DNA of 64,000 nt from Paralichthys olivaceus (Eukaryota > Chordata > Actinopteri > Pleuronectiformes > Paralichthyidae), in assembly GCF_024713975.1 (NCBI RefSeq), contig NC_091114.1, forward strand, positions 5,552,001 to 5,616,000, read 5' to 3'. A model generated the notes under the pieces. That model saw only the letters and a list, made by a program, of their open reading frames with translations, did no database searches and had not been told where the DNA came from. Positions within the stretch are counted from its first letter, which is position 1; the number at the start of each line of letters is the position of its first letter. Below, one piece after another: positions 12,691 to 22,896 of this stretch. The position numbers were made by a program, and so were the translations under genes.

Positions 12691-15600
12691 TCATGATGAA
12701 TTCTCATCACAAAATTTTACTTTATTCTCACTTGGGCTGGAAGGAAACGCTCCATTTGTGTCTATATCAACAGGATCTGTCAACAGTGTGATTTTACAGA
12801 AGTCATCTTCCTCTGCTGGGATGTACATATTGCCAACAGTGCTCTGAGAAAACAGAAAGATAAATGTTTGAAAAGAAATCAAACTCAGTTGCATTTGAAA
12901 AGCCATCATCAAATCATTTTAGAGACCACAACAACTGTTGTGATTATGGACTCAATTGATTCGAGAAACAGTGAAAGGATAACTCCTAAAAAAAACAAAA
13001 TAAAAAAATGATTATATATTTAATTATATGTGACTGAATCAAAGCTATAACTTACATCTGCAACTTAATGAATCAGGACTTGTGCACAGATGTTGGACAT
13101 ATAATCTGTTTAAATTGTGGCCCCTTTATGGTGCATGATTTAGAAAAATCATAGATCCGCCACTGACTTGAACACAAACTGTATATTAAGGCGACCACTA
13201 GCAACCTGTTAGCTTAACTGGTCAAAAAGACCAGAAGCATGGCAGAACAGCCTGACTATGTCCAGGGGAACCAGTACTACTAAAGCTCAGTTTCACACTT
13301 ATGATTCTAATACTTAACTTCAGGTCAACCTCCTCACCTGTCAGGACAAATACTTCCCAAACCATCCTTCTATCCCTTTAACAATTCCAGGAGACACCAC
13401 CATCAGGGTGTTAACCTCACCTTATTGTTGTTGTCAAAAATATCTGTGAGGTGGTCCCGAGGTTGTGGTACTTGAGGGAAGATGTGAATCCTAATCCTGT
13501 ACGGTGAGAGTTAAAATATCAGAGTCAAAACAGATTCAAAAAATACTAGAATCAATAGCATCCAAGGAAACATTAATAAGACGATACACACTTCCTGCAA
13601 CACACAAAGGTCAGGACTGTCAGGCCAGCCAGCACCAATGGGGTGAGGACGACGGCATACACCCACCCATAAGCATCCGTCTCTGCATCTGCATGTAAAA
13701 ACATCCACAGTGTTATTATCAGCAGAGAGTGACTAACACAGCAACAGAGCTTAAACTGAAACCAAAAGAATTTACAACATAATGCAGAAGTCATCTTTGT
13801 CATAGAACGCTTCCTGAAACAGACTGTAGATGGGAGCATCACATTCAAATCCTACACACAGTGGCTTTAAAAGGCTTATTAGTTCATTACTGTGTATATA
13901 TATATATATTTATGTGTGTATATATATATATATATTTATATGCCTTTTAAAGTGCCTTTCTAATTTCAAACAGAGAGATGAAGACCATACCAAAATATTT
14001 CTCCTCGCTCCATTCTGTATTAAATTTTGAGTAACAAGCTTTCATTGCCATGCGGTACTGGCAGTCAGGCAGCCGGTTCAGCTCATATGATGTTTGTTTT
14101 ATGTCTTGTATCAACAGATCCTGTGGGAGAATGAAGACATAATTGTTATAGTGGTTAATCACTCACATATCAGTTTACATCGTGGCATTGTCAAACCCCC
14201 CTTGAATTGAAGGTATATTATTCATTTCAAAAATGTAAAGAAAGGTGAGTGAAGGAGAGCAAACAGATATATACAGTATGTCATATCTTTTGACTGAAAT
14301 ATAACTTCTTCACTCTCAATCTCAGGTATTCAATTAGGCATCCAGTTGCTAAAATTGAAATTATTACATGTTATGATGATTATTAATGGAACCTATTGAG
14401 CCTAAAATAAATGGACTTAATGCGTCACAGTGACATCTCTTACCTTCTTTTTCTGACACTCAGTGTAGTTGATCTGAAACGCCTGAAAACCGCTTGTGAT
14501 GTCAGGAGTATTCCATCCGATGGTGAATTTATTCCCATCTTTTTTTACTGTCCAGTTAAGGGATTCTTTCACTGTGAAGAGACAGGCATGACAGATATTC
14601 CAGAAATTGTAACGAATACATTTCCAAGAAAGGACAGAGAGCAACTTCTTGGACTGAAGAAGGAAGTACATCTTGTATTTCAATACAATTCTTTCCACCA
14701 TACCATCATTTATATTGTCCTTGCTGAAAGTGTTCCTGAAAGGCGTGTTGTTCACCGTCCCGTTGAACAAAATCTGAATTTCCTGTTGGAGGTTGGACTG
14801 CAGCCTACAGCCGGTCCTGACGCCTAGGGTGATATTATATGACGAGCACTCTTGCAAACGGGGTAAAGGGGTAACCTCGTTTACAGATTGATACTTTTTC
14901 ACCACTCTTGGAAAGAGAGAGAAAAAAAGGTGATTAGCTCTTAAGCTCCACACTAATTCTGAAATCCCCAAAAAGTAAATTAAAGAAAAAAGAACTAGTG
15001 AAATGAACATTTAACACATACACTCTTCGATACGATTCAATAAATAGCTCAACATTCTTATGTCTGACTTGACAGCCAGAAGCTGGTTAGTTATAAGAAA
15101 GCTAGCAACTCTTCTTTTTCTGTAAAGAAAACAAACTTGTGCAGCCTGTGCTTTTCAGCTTTGGATTTCTGGGTTTGGCTGATGCCAGTCTGCCATGTTT
15201 ATTCAACACTTAATCACCGTATTTGGCTAGGCCTTAACAAATGACACATACCGATAGAAAAAATGAACACTTTGCTTGGGAGCAGCTGGCTTCCAGAAGC
15301 AGGTAACGTCATTTGAGGAGTACCTGTAGCACTGCACGTCCCTCATCACTGGAAGGAGCAAACACATGAATCCAGTCAAAATATTATTCAAAAAGCTTTA
15401 GCCTATTTCTTTGTGTACTCAAAAGCATTCAAATTGAAGGGAGCAAAGTGAGCTACCTGGATAAGAGACATTGAGGACAGCCGGCTCGCTCTTTCTGTTA
15501 TCACATTTAGTTACAACGGAAAAATGCAGAAATCCTCCGTTCATCACGGTGGTAGGGCGGGTCCAGGGAGGGGAAGGGAGATCCTGAAAAACAAAAACAC

Positions 15601-18040
15601 ACACACAAACTTCAGCACATCTAATATCGGAGTATAAACTGTATTCATCGCATATAAATACTGTGGCAAATGAATTTCTAGCAATACTTCCCAACCATAT
15701 GTAAATAATAATAATCCAAAGAATTTTAATTAACTCAGGGCACCAAAATGATCTGTTGCTTCCAGGAGGAAATTTTAACTTAAATATAATAAAATGTATA
15801 ATAATAATAAAACATTGGCAGTGATTCCTAAGATGTTATTATCAAAAAACAAATGTAATGGATGGATTGACATTTTACTGTTGAATCATAAACGTATATA
15901 CTTATTATAAAAATGAAACACAAATACAACCAAATATGTAGAACTTGAATTTAAAAATGAACGTATGTAAATGTCAAAACAAATGCTCATCTTCAGTTTT
16001 CATATCGGCAAAAATAAACGCTGACACCGATATGTCTGTGGAAGACTAATTTTGGCCAATATTATCGCCCCAACTGATTTGGCAGTCAAATACGATTAAA
16101 ATGAGATGTGTTCATGAAACCTTTTATGAAAAACATGAAGAAGAAATACATTTTACAAAATGGAGCGACATATGGAAACTCACTTCCGTAAAGCTGTCTT
16201 CTGATATTCCTTTTTTATATGAAAGCACCTGAAAGGTGCAATTCACCGCTGAATGCTGCAGTGGGTCCCAGGTCAACTGAGGTTGAAAGTCGTTAATCCA
16301 CAGCAGGGACAGATTTTGTGGTGGTAAGACTTGGCCTCAGGTGAAGAAGGAGACAGACATCTCATAACATAGGGTTTCAGCTGGGTTGTGATCAACTTCT
16401 GTGTATGTGCAAATGCATTTTGTAGTATACACATTCACACTAAACATTTTCCCATCAACATGAGCATTTGAGGATTCGGGGCCGGGCCAGAGGGGCTCTG
16501 CTCTTAGCATCTTATGTCTTATTTGATTTGCATGCACTCCAGTTTAAAACACAATAAATATGAAAATAATTTTTACACACAATGCTTGAACAAGGAACAT
16601 AAGCATTTATGCTCAAAGCCAGAGACTCCCTGGTCCCTGATTTACAAACATCCATCCCTGGAGGTAAATTATTTTACATGTTATTTCTGGTGTGTGACAT
16701 TCATGGTTTTGAATATAGTAAGATCAGACAGCTAGCCCTCAAGCACACCACCTACCTCGACCAAAATGTTTTAAATGTGTCAACAATGAGTTTGCTTTGG
16801 TGCACATTAGTGTCCTTATTTCATCAGCCAAACTATGTTTGTAGCAGGATTACACAAAAAGTACTCAACAGGTTACAACAAAACATTTTGCAAGAATATG
16901 TTATGGGTCGAGAAAGAACCAATACAAATTTGAGCCGTGGATCTGATCAGGGGGCAGATCCAGGATTTTCTTTTCAATTTCTTTAACATTGTGAAATAGG
17001 ATGTTTTTCAGCCTTCCTGTTGATTTCTCAGAGAATCACGCTTGAATCGGAAAAATCTAAGATACAATAAGCGGGTTGTAATGAACAATTTCTGAATCTG
17101 GCTGATTTAAAAGTAGTTTAATAACAGTGTTACTGTAAATTCCACCATTGTGTATCTAGGAAACACAATGTAGGCTTATAAGTTAAGCTTGTTTTTTTTT
17201 GTCTGCCAAAATACAAAGTGAATAAATAACTAACTCAATACAATACACACAGAAATAAATAAATACTTGCATGTTGGAAATACTCTGCATACTGTGAACA
17301 CTTGCACACTGTACTTACTCAGCTGTACTGCTCTTCCTATTTTTCCTTTTTACCTTCAAAAACATACTGTGTATATATTATTATATTTACATTGTTAAAT
17401 TTTAATACTCGATTTTTTTTTAATCTTCTTAAATTTAGAGATGTCTGACATGCACCAAAACAAATCCCATGTGTGTGTAAACTTACTTGGCAATAAAAGC
17501 TTTTCTGATTCTGATGCTAATTCATAAATAAGCTGGTTCATCACCAAACTGTGTTTTTGTTTTTTAAATCATGCATCTCTTTTACGTTTACTTGGATTTT
17601 CTGGTTGTTCATTTATTTATTAAAGTTCTTTTTTTTAAGATTTGGCAGTTTCGGTCCTCCACACTCTGCTGAGGGCGTCTCTAGTTTTGCTGAGGACATG
17701 TTATGTCCCGTTATAACCTGGATATATAAATGTAAATATAAATTACAAGTGAAACATGTTTCTGTGTCTACAGGCAAATCAGACTTCATCGAAATCCCAG
17801 CGCAACAGGATATGAAGTTCAGAAACCTGTTTACAAGTCACTGTGTGTCGTTGCTATGGAAACAAACTGTCAGGGGATTAAGTTTTATAAAGTTTTTTCA
17901 AGAATAATATCGAGAAATGGAAAAAGATTTTTTTTAAAAGCGTGTTATCAAAAGTGTGTGTTTTTACCCGTGTGCGATTCCACCATCAGAAAGAGCCGAG
18001 CTATAAGGAACAAGGACAAACTTCCAGTCCTTCCAGTCAT
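12691..18040 (-). CDS. il13ra1-like class I cytokine receptor, second tandem copy (complete, 411 aa)
   Basis: Ten coding exons: 18040-17968, 16335-16184, 15583-15457, 15348-15252, 14906-14704, 14571-14444, 14120-13991, 13688-13592, 13496-13421, 12843-12691. They sum to 412 codons with stop; all junctions are GT-AG and all phases agree. Seen: signal peptide MTGRTGSLSLFLIARLFLMV; an N-terminal fibronectin-like domain (about 25-120); a cytokine-receptor module with C-x8-C-x-W (QCYRYSSNDVTCFW, about 120-135) and a second cysteine pair (about 165-180); a WS-type motif NTEWSEEK (about 293-300); a membrane span VYAVVLTPLVLAGLTVLTFV (about 308-330); Box 1-like IFPQVPQPRD; and a short tail with GNMYIPAEEDD. 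Inferred role: surface receptor chain for IL-4/IL-13-type cytokines, signalling through JAK/STAT with a partner chain. Box 1 and the tail argue against the decoy IL13RA2. It lies in tandem with il13ra1 at 22897-31309. Paralogue naming is uncertain. Confidence 0.87.
15895..16080 (+). repeat. Dispersed repeat relic in intron 2 of the il13ra1-like gene
   Basis: The sequence around 'TATTATAAAAATGAAACACAAATACAAC' (given here as its parts TTATTATAAA, AACACAAATACAAC) followed by 'GACACCGATATGTCTGTGGA' and 'TTTGGCCAATATTATCG' matches the relic at 27355-27530 in the same order. It resembles an abundant fish repeat with CGATAT/CCAATATTATC words. It carries no coding capacity. Confidence 0.5.
17170..17520 (+). 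repeat. LINE 3' tail-like repeat in intron 1 of the il13ra1-like gene
   Basis: The stretch ends in CTTGGCAATAAAAGC followed by TTTTCTGATTCTGATGCT, the characteristic 3' end of many fish non-LTR elements, preceded by TGCACACTGTACTTACTC-like words typical of such 3' UTRs. No reverse-transcriptase remnant was recognised. Confidence 0.5.
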
Positions 18041-18320
18041 CTTGTCTTTTCACTCGTCCTTCCCTGGTTTCGTCTTCACCTCCGCTGCCAAGAGTCAATA
18101 TTCTTCCTCCACAAAATTACAAAGTTTTGAGGATTCAGTCTATGGTTGAGTCACGTTGACCCAGAGCTGTGCTTCATCGGAAAGCAGGAAGACGTCAGGA
18201 GCATGGAGGCTGGAACTGGGCGGAGAGCTTCCCGTTTCTGACGGGGAAGCTTTTACGAGCAGGAACCAATGGTTGTATGAATCAATGGAAATACACCACC
18301 AAGTCTCACGTTCTGGATTA
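18041..18320. other. Upstream flank of the il13ra1-like gene
   Basis: This should contain the 5' UTR and promoter of the gene starting at 18040. No TATA box or strong CpG clustering is visible. A perfect inverted repeat, AGCTTCCC and GGGAAGCT around a 10-base loop, lies at about 18226-18251. The minus strand is open across it, but the encoded sequence is not recognisable as a protein family. Confidence 0.4.
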
Positions 18321-18324
18321 GATA

Positions 18325-18640
18325 CAACAAGAAGATAATCTAACACAAGAAGATAAGAATATAAGATGGGAAGATAAGCTATCATGAGAAGATAAGAAGA
18401 TAAGATAGGAAAGTAAGATATCATGAGAAGATAAGAATATAAGATAGGAAGATAAGATAAGAGGATAACACAAGAACATAACACAAGAAGATAACATAAG
18501 AAGATAACATAAGAAGATAACATAAGAAGATAACATAAGAGGATTGACCAATATACAAAAAAAAGATAACATCAAATTCTAAGAGATAACAAAAGAGAAC
18601 AAGATGAGAAGATAACGACATGAGAAGATAAGCAGCTCAA
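18325..18640. repeat. (AAGATAAGAT / AAGATAACAT)n tandem array
   Basis: About 300 bases of short units such as AAGATAAGAT, AAGATAACAT and AAGATAAGCT. It produces open frames full of S-Y-L-I-F-L on the minus strand, which are not genes. It sits only about 300 bases upstream of the il13ra1-like start codon. Confidence 0.85.
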
Positions 18641-18789
18641 AAAGAGGAAGCAGTTCAACAAGAAGAAACAGCTCAAACAGCCGAGTCACTTCCACCAGTT
18701 AACATTCGTCTAAGTGGCAGTTACGATCCTCAGATGAGGGCTTGCCAATTGTTTCTATATTTTTCATTTTACCCCATCGACGGTGATAT

Positions 18790-18895
18790 GATGTGACTTC
18801 TCTCTTGTGGCAAATGTACTTATTGTAAGTCGCTTTGGACTAAAGCGTCTGCTAAATGCCCTAAATGGAAATGGAAATGGAAACAGTCACCTGTG
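18790..18895 (+). repeat. SINE/LINE 3' tail (V-SINE / L2-type end)
   Basis: Contains TTGTAAGTCGCTTTGGACTA followed by AAGCGTCTGCTAAATG, the very common 3' end shared by several fish SINEs and LINEs, and then a short tandem of AAATGG. The 5' part is not recognisable. Confidence 0.75.
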
Positions 18896-19221
18896 TCTTT
18901 TCAATGGCAGTAGCGGTGCGACAATTAAGGAATCAGAGTTGCGCCGTTAATCAGCCTTTTGTCACTTTATAGTTTGGATCATAATTGCTCTTACAACATT
19001 GACGCCAAATTAGGTGAAATTCTGTTGACTAGTTATTGCAGTACATGTTTTTGGTGTTTTATCTAAATAGTTACAGGATGATTAGACAAATAGTTAAATG
19101 GCCAATTTCTACGCTGAGCCCCGCCCTTTGCAAACGTTTTTGGTTAGTAACAGAAATGATTTTTTGAAAAATCCTGATGATTTGAATAGAAATGTGTATC
19201 TAAGTCACTAGAATACACTAA

Positions 19222-19962
19222 TACACTATATTGCCAAAAGTATTGGGTCACCTGCCTTGACTCGCATATGAATTTAAGCGACATCCCATTCTTAATCCCC
19301 TTTGCAGCTATAACAGCTTCAACTCTTCTGGGAAGGCTTTCCACAGGGTTTAGGAGTGTCTTTATGGGAACCATTCTTCCAGAAGCGTATTTTTGAGGTC
19401 ACACATTTGATGTTGGACGAGAAGGCCTGGCTGTCAGTCTCTGCTCTAAATTATCCCATCGGGTTGAGGCCAGGACTCTGTGCAGGCCAGTCAAATCCAT
19501 CCACACCAATCTCTCTCATCCATGTCTTAATGGACTTTGCTTTGTGCACTGGTGCACAGTCATGTTGGAACAGGAAGGGGCCATCCCCAAACTGTTTCCA
19601 CAAAGTTGCCAAAATTATTCACTCACCCATCCAAATGGGTGTATAAAGTGCACTATATTGCCAAAAGTATCAATATCCAAGTGTTCAGTTTGGTGATGAA
19701 TCAGAGACTGAGAGCCAGGCCTTCTCGTCCAACATCAGTGTGTGATCTCACAAATACGCTTCTGGAAGAAAGTCAAAAAGTCCTATAAACACACTTTTTA
19801 TAAACATAAACCCTGTGGAAAGCATTCCCAGAAGAGTTGAAGCTATTATAGCTGCAAAGGGAGGACCGATGTCATATTAAACCCTATGGATTAAGAACAG
19901 CATGGCACTTAAGTTCATATGCAAGTCAAGCATGGTGACCCAATACTTTTGGCAATATAGTG
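19222..19962. mobile_element. Two truncated Tc1/mariner-type copies in inverted arrangement
   Basis: The terminal-repeat word CACTATATTGCCAAAAGTAT occurs at 19223 and again at 19651 on the plus strand, and its reverse complement ATACTTTTGGCAATATAGTG closes the block at about 19943-19962. Between 19222 and 19645 the transposase remnant reads on the minus strand. Between 19651 and 19962 a shorter remnant reads on the plus strand: GAGCCAGGCCTTCTCGTCCA, then AACCCTATGGATTAAGAA. The two remnants carry overlapping 3' transposase segments in opposite orientation. Both are defective. The structure is a pair of internally deleted copies sharing a central terminal repeat. Confidence 0.75.
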
Positions 19963-20762
19963 CATCTACCAAGTTTGATGATGATTGAATCAAATGATGA
20001 AGGCCAATGTCCTGTTTTGCTAAATATTTTTTGGGTAAATGGCATTCTTTTTTTTTTGACCAATCCTGCTCATTTATAGTAGACATATGTATCTCAGTCT
20101 CATGTGAAGATGTCACACTACTGCTTTTCAATTTACGCAAATTAGCCAAACAATGATCATGGCGGACTTTATGGTCCAAGAGGCTTTTTTGTAGAACATA
20201 TTGAGCTGGACTTGTGTGTTGAATTTTAAGTTAATCAGACTTAGGGTGTGAGGGCCGTCACAAAATGACGTGTTATATTTAGTTTCAAACTCTTTTTTAT
20301 CATTATGTTCTGCGGCACTGAAATATGTTTTACTACAGAAATATATAAAACTATAGTAAGTTCTACTTAAAATACATTTTTTATATTCAGAGGTTGAGCG
20401 GTTAAATGAAAAAAAAAATGTATTTTGATGTATTCATAACAGATAACCCTGAGATAGAATGACTACATGCACAGATACCATAAATGGTCAAATATCCATC
20501 AGTGTGGTAAGTTCCTGCAGCTGTCCTTATTAGGACTCTGCATTGACTTTTATTCATTGTGGGAAGCTTCACCAAAATCTTCTCCCGATAACCTAAACCA
20601 AGACCAGTGCATGCCTAACCCTGACCTGACGCCTTGCCTCAGTCGGACCAGGCTTCAGCTCCTGACAAGTCAGTGTTAACTCACATATATATATATAGTC
20701 CTTAACATATATAGACTAATGCAAATATATGGGCAGGTCAAGTATACAGTACACATTATATG

Positions 20763-20985
20763 TGGGCAGCTGTGGCTCAGGAGGTACAGTAGGTCACCCC
20801 CTAACAAGAAGGTCCCTGGTTGGATCCCTGGGTGCTGTATCTGTGCTGGTCAATGTGTGGGTGACGTGTGATAAACTGCTGCACACTGTATGGATGTGTG
20901 TTTCAAGGGCAAATCTATACTGTATAGTGCATTGAGTTGTCATCAAGACTATAAAAGTGCAATATAAATCCAGCCCATTCACCAT
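20763..20985 (+). mobile_element. tRNA-derived SINE
   Basis: The head reads GCAGCTGTGGCTCAGGAGGT (box A-like), with TGGTTGGATCCCTGGGT about 45 bases on (box B-like), and the tail reads ATAAAAGTGCAATATAAATC. This order is the standard fish tRNA-derived SINE pattern. No terminal poly-A is left and several bases have drifted, so it is an old copy. Confidence 0.8.
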
Positions 20986-21973
20986 ATGACTATAAAAATG
21001 TATATATCTATGCATAAACTCTAAGTATGGTTTCACAATAGTATACAATATGATATGATTATCACATGTAATGTTACATGATAGCAGGTGCTGACTCACA
21101 GATAATACCAGCTAAATGGAGTGTTCACAAGTAAGATCAACTTGTCACATTTTAGAGTGCACTACTGGGGATGTGGCACTTTGGGTGTGTGGCACATAAG
21201 AGTAATTAAACAACATCATCAGACCTGACAGGCAAGTTGTAATCAAGCTGTAATCATGTACAACTGTCAGTCGCCTGTTAATTCACAACAGAGAATTATC
21301 CAAAACAATGCTGAAAGTTGAGTGCAAAGGTTGAAATCAAACATCAACACCGCGACAAATCACATCAGAATCATTAGCGTCTGCAGGCAAAGTTCACGCA
21401 GGTCAGTTTGTTTCCTGACAACACGGCGTAATTCTTTTTCATTACTTTTCAGATTAAGATCAAGTCTGTCTGAGAATTCCTGCAGAAACACAAGGGCACT
21501 GGCATGTTTAGTTCTGTGTAAAACACAGTGTTTGTATTCATGCTGAGAGATAACAAGCTTTCTCCCTCATTAGTTGGCTGATACAACACAGTCTTGGTAA
21601 AGTCACCCCGATTGCTTTGACGAAATTGCTTCCTGCCTGTTGTCGAGCGGCTGTGGTTGGAGGCATCAGAACAAGGGGTCCCCAGGGATACAGCAGCTCT
21701 TCTTACCGGTGGGAAAGAGCCCATGTACAGTAGCTTCCACTGGCCCAATTGCAGTCTTCCATGCATACACTCTGCTATAATCTTTGTCTTCATCCTCTGT
21801 CCTCAGCAGGTATGACAAGCTCTCTCGGGTTCCTAGGGGGTTCCTAGGTTATTTTTCTTTTTTTTCAACTCCAACGAATGAGGATGCTTGAGTTGCTCTG
21901 CTGCAGCCCCATGTTTAGTTCCAACGTGGTGCTGCACGTCTTTCCCGCTCCCACACTCTGACCTTTCAATAAA

Positions 21974-22245
21974 AAAGGTCCAGTGTGTAAGATTGAGGAA
22001 TTTTTGGCAGAAATTGAATATAAAACAATCCTAGTGATGTTTTCACTGGTGTGTAATAATCTTAATTGTATGAATTGTTGTTTTCTTTATTACTGAATGG
22101 GCTCTTTATATCTAAAAACTTTATATTTACATGGAGGGGGGTCCTCTTTCATGTTTGGAAGGGGAGGATGAAATGAGGAGTATTCAGCAACAACATGCAA
22201 ATTCACCTCTAGATAACACAAAATTCTACACACTGAACCTTTAAT
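21974..22245. mobile_element. Short inverted-repeat element (MITE), copy 1
   Basis: Left end AAAGGTCCAGTGTGTAAGATT and right end AATTCTACACACTGAACCTTT are imperfect inverted repeats. A second copy with the same ends and similar interior (AATCCTAG.AATGTT; GGTCCTCT) is at 50255-50592. It has no coding capacity. It lies between the two receptor genes, where it may form part of the il13ra1 3' flank. Confidence 0.7.
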
Positions 22246-22896
22246 GTCCTTAAACATACGAAAATAACTTTCCAGAGATTGAATCATCTTTAACACCACC
22301 CATTACCATGACTTCCTTAATAGCAGCTGAGAACTGCGTCTTTCCCGTCCTCTAGAGGTCAGAGTGGTACAGAATTGTGCTCAGGTCAGAACAGAACAGG
22401 TAAAACAGAGCTCACTTGTAAAACGTAAAACAGTTGCCGACTTGACGCTTCCATCAGAGGTCAGTGAAAAAAAGCTTTTTAGTCTGGTGCTAAGTTACTA
22501 CACATGTCACTGAGGAATTCACCCAGTTCAGTCCAGTGAAGTTGCAAAGTTGCCTGACACCTGTATTCTCTGCAATGACCAGCAGATGGTGCCCTACTGT
22601 TTTAGTTGCAAATGGACTTCAATTTCCTGTAGAATTCTATGAGGAAATTAAGAGTTTCAGGTCTCAATCAAAAGTTTAAAACCTATTCAATAAAGCACAA
22701 TTTTGTAAATGATAGTGCCACAGTGAGCATTGGGGCATGTACACAGTGTCAGTTACTCTCGTCCAATGGGTGCAGGTCGCAGGCGCAGGTGGGCGTGCAG
22801 TGTACTCGATTCGCCGCCAAATATGGGCAAACTCGAGGCTTCAAAATGGCAGCTCACAACTCAATGGATGACGATGCCACGGGGGGGCTGGGCATG
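22246..22896. other. 3' flank / probable 3' UTR of il13ra1
   Basis: There is no gene here on either strand. The first AATAAA on the minus strand after the stop at 22897 is far away (22091-22086), with an ATTAAA near 22244, so the 3' end of the transcript cannot be placed. The 22639-23004 plus-strand frame overlaps the last il13ra1 exon and is antisense. Confidence 0.4.

Noticed and set aside
14411-14827. 138-aa plus-strand open frame
   Set aside because: It is antisense to the well-supported il13ra1-like exons at 14704-14906 and 14444-14571. No domain is recognisable.
12691-18040. Assignment of the second receptor as il13ra2
   Set aside because: It has a Box 1-like motif and a real cytoplasmic tail; IL13RA2 has a very short tail without Box 1.
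18140-18621. Minus-strand frames rich in S-Y-L-I-F-L
   Set aside because: They are translations of the AAGATAAGAT tandem array, with no start context or splice support.
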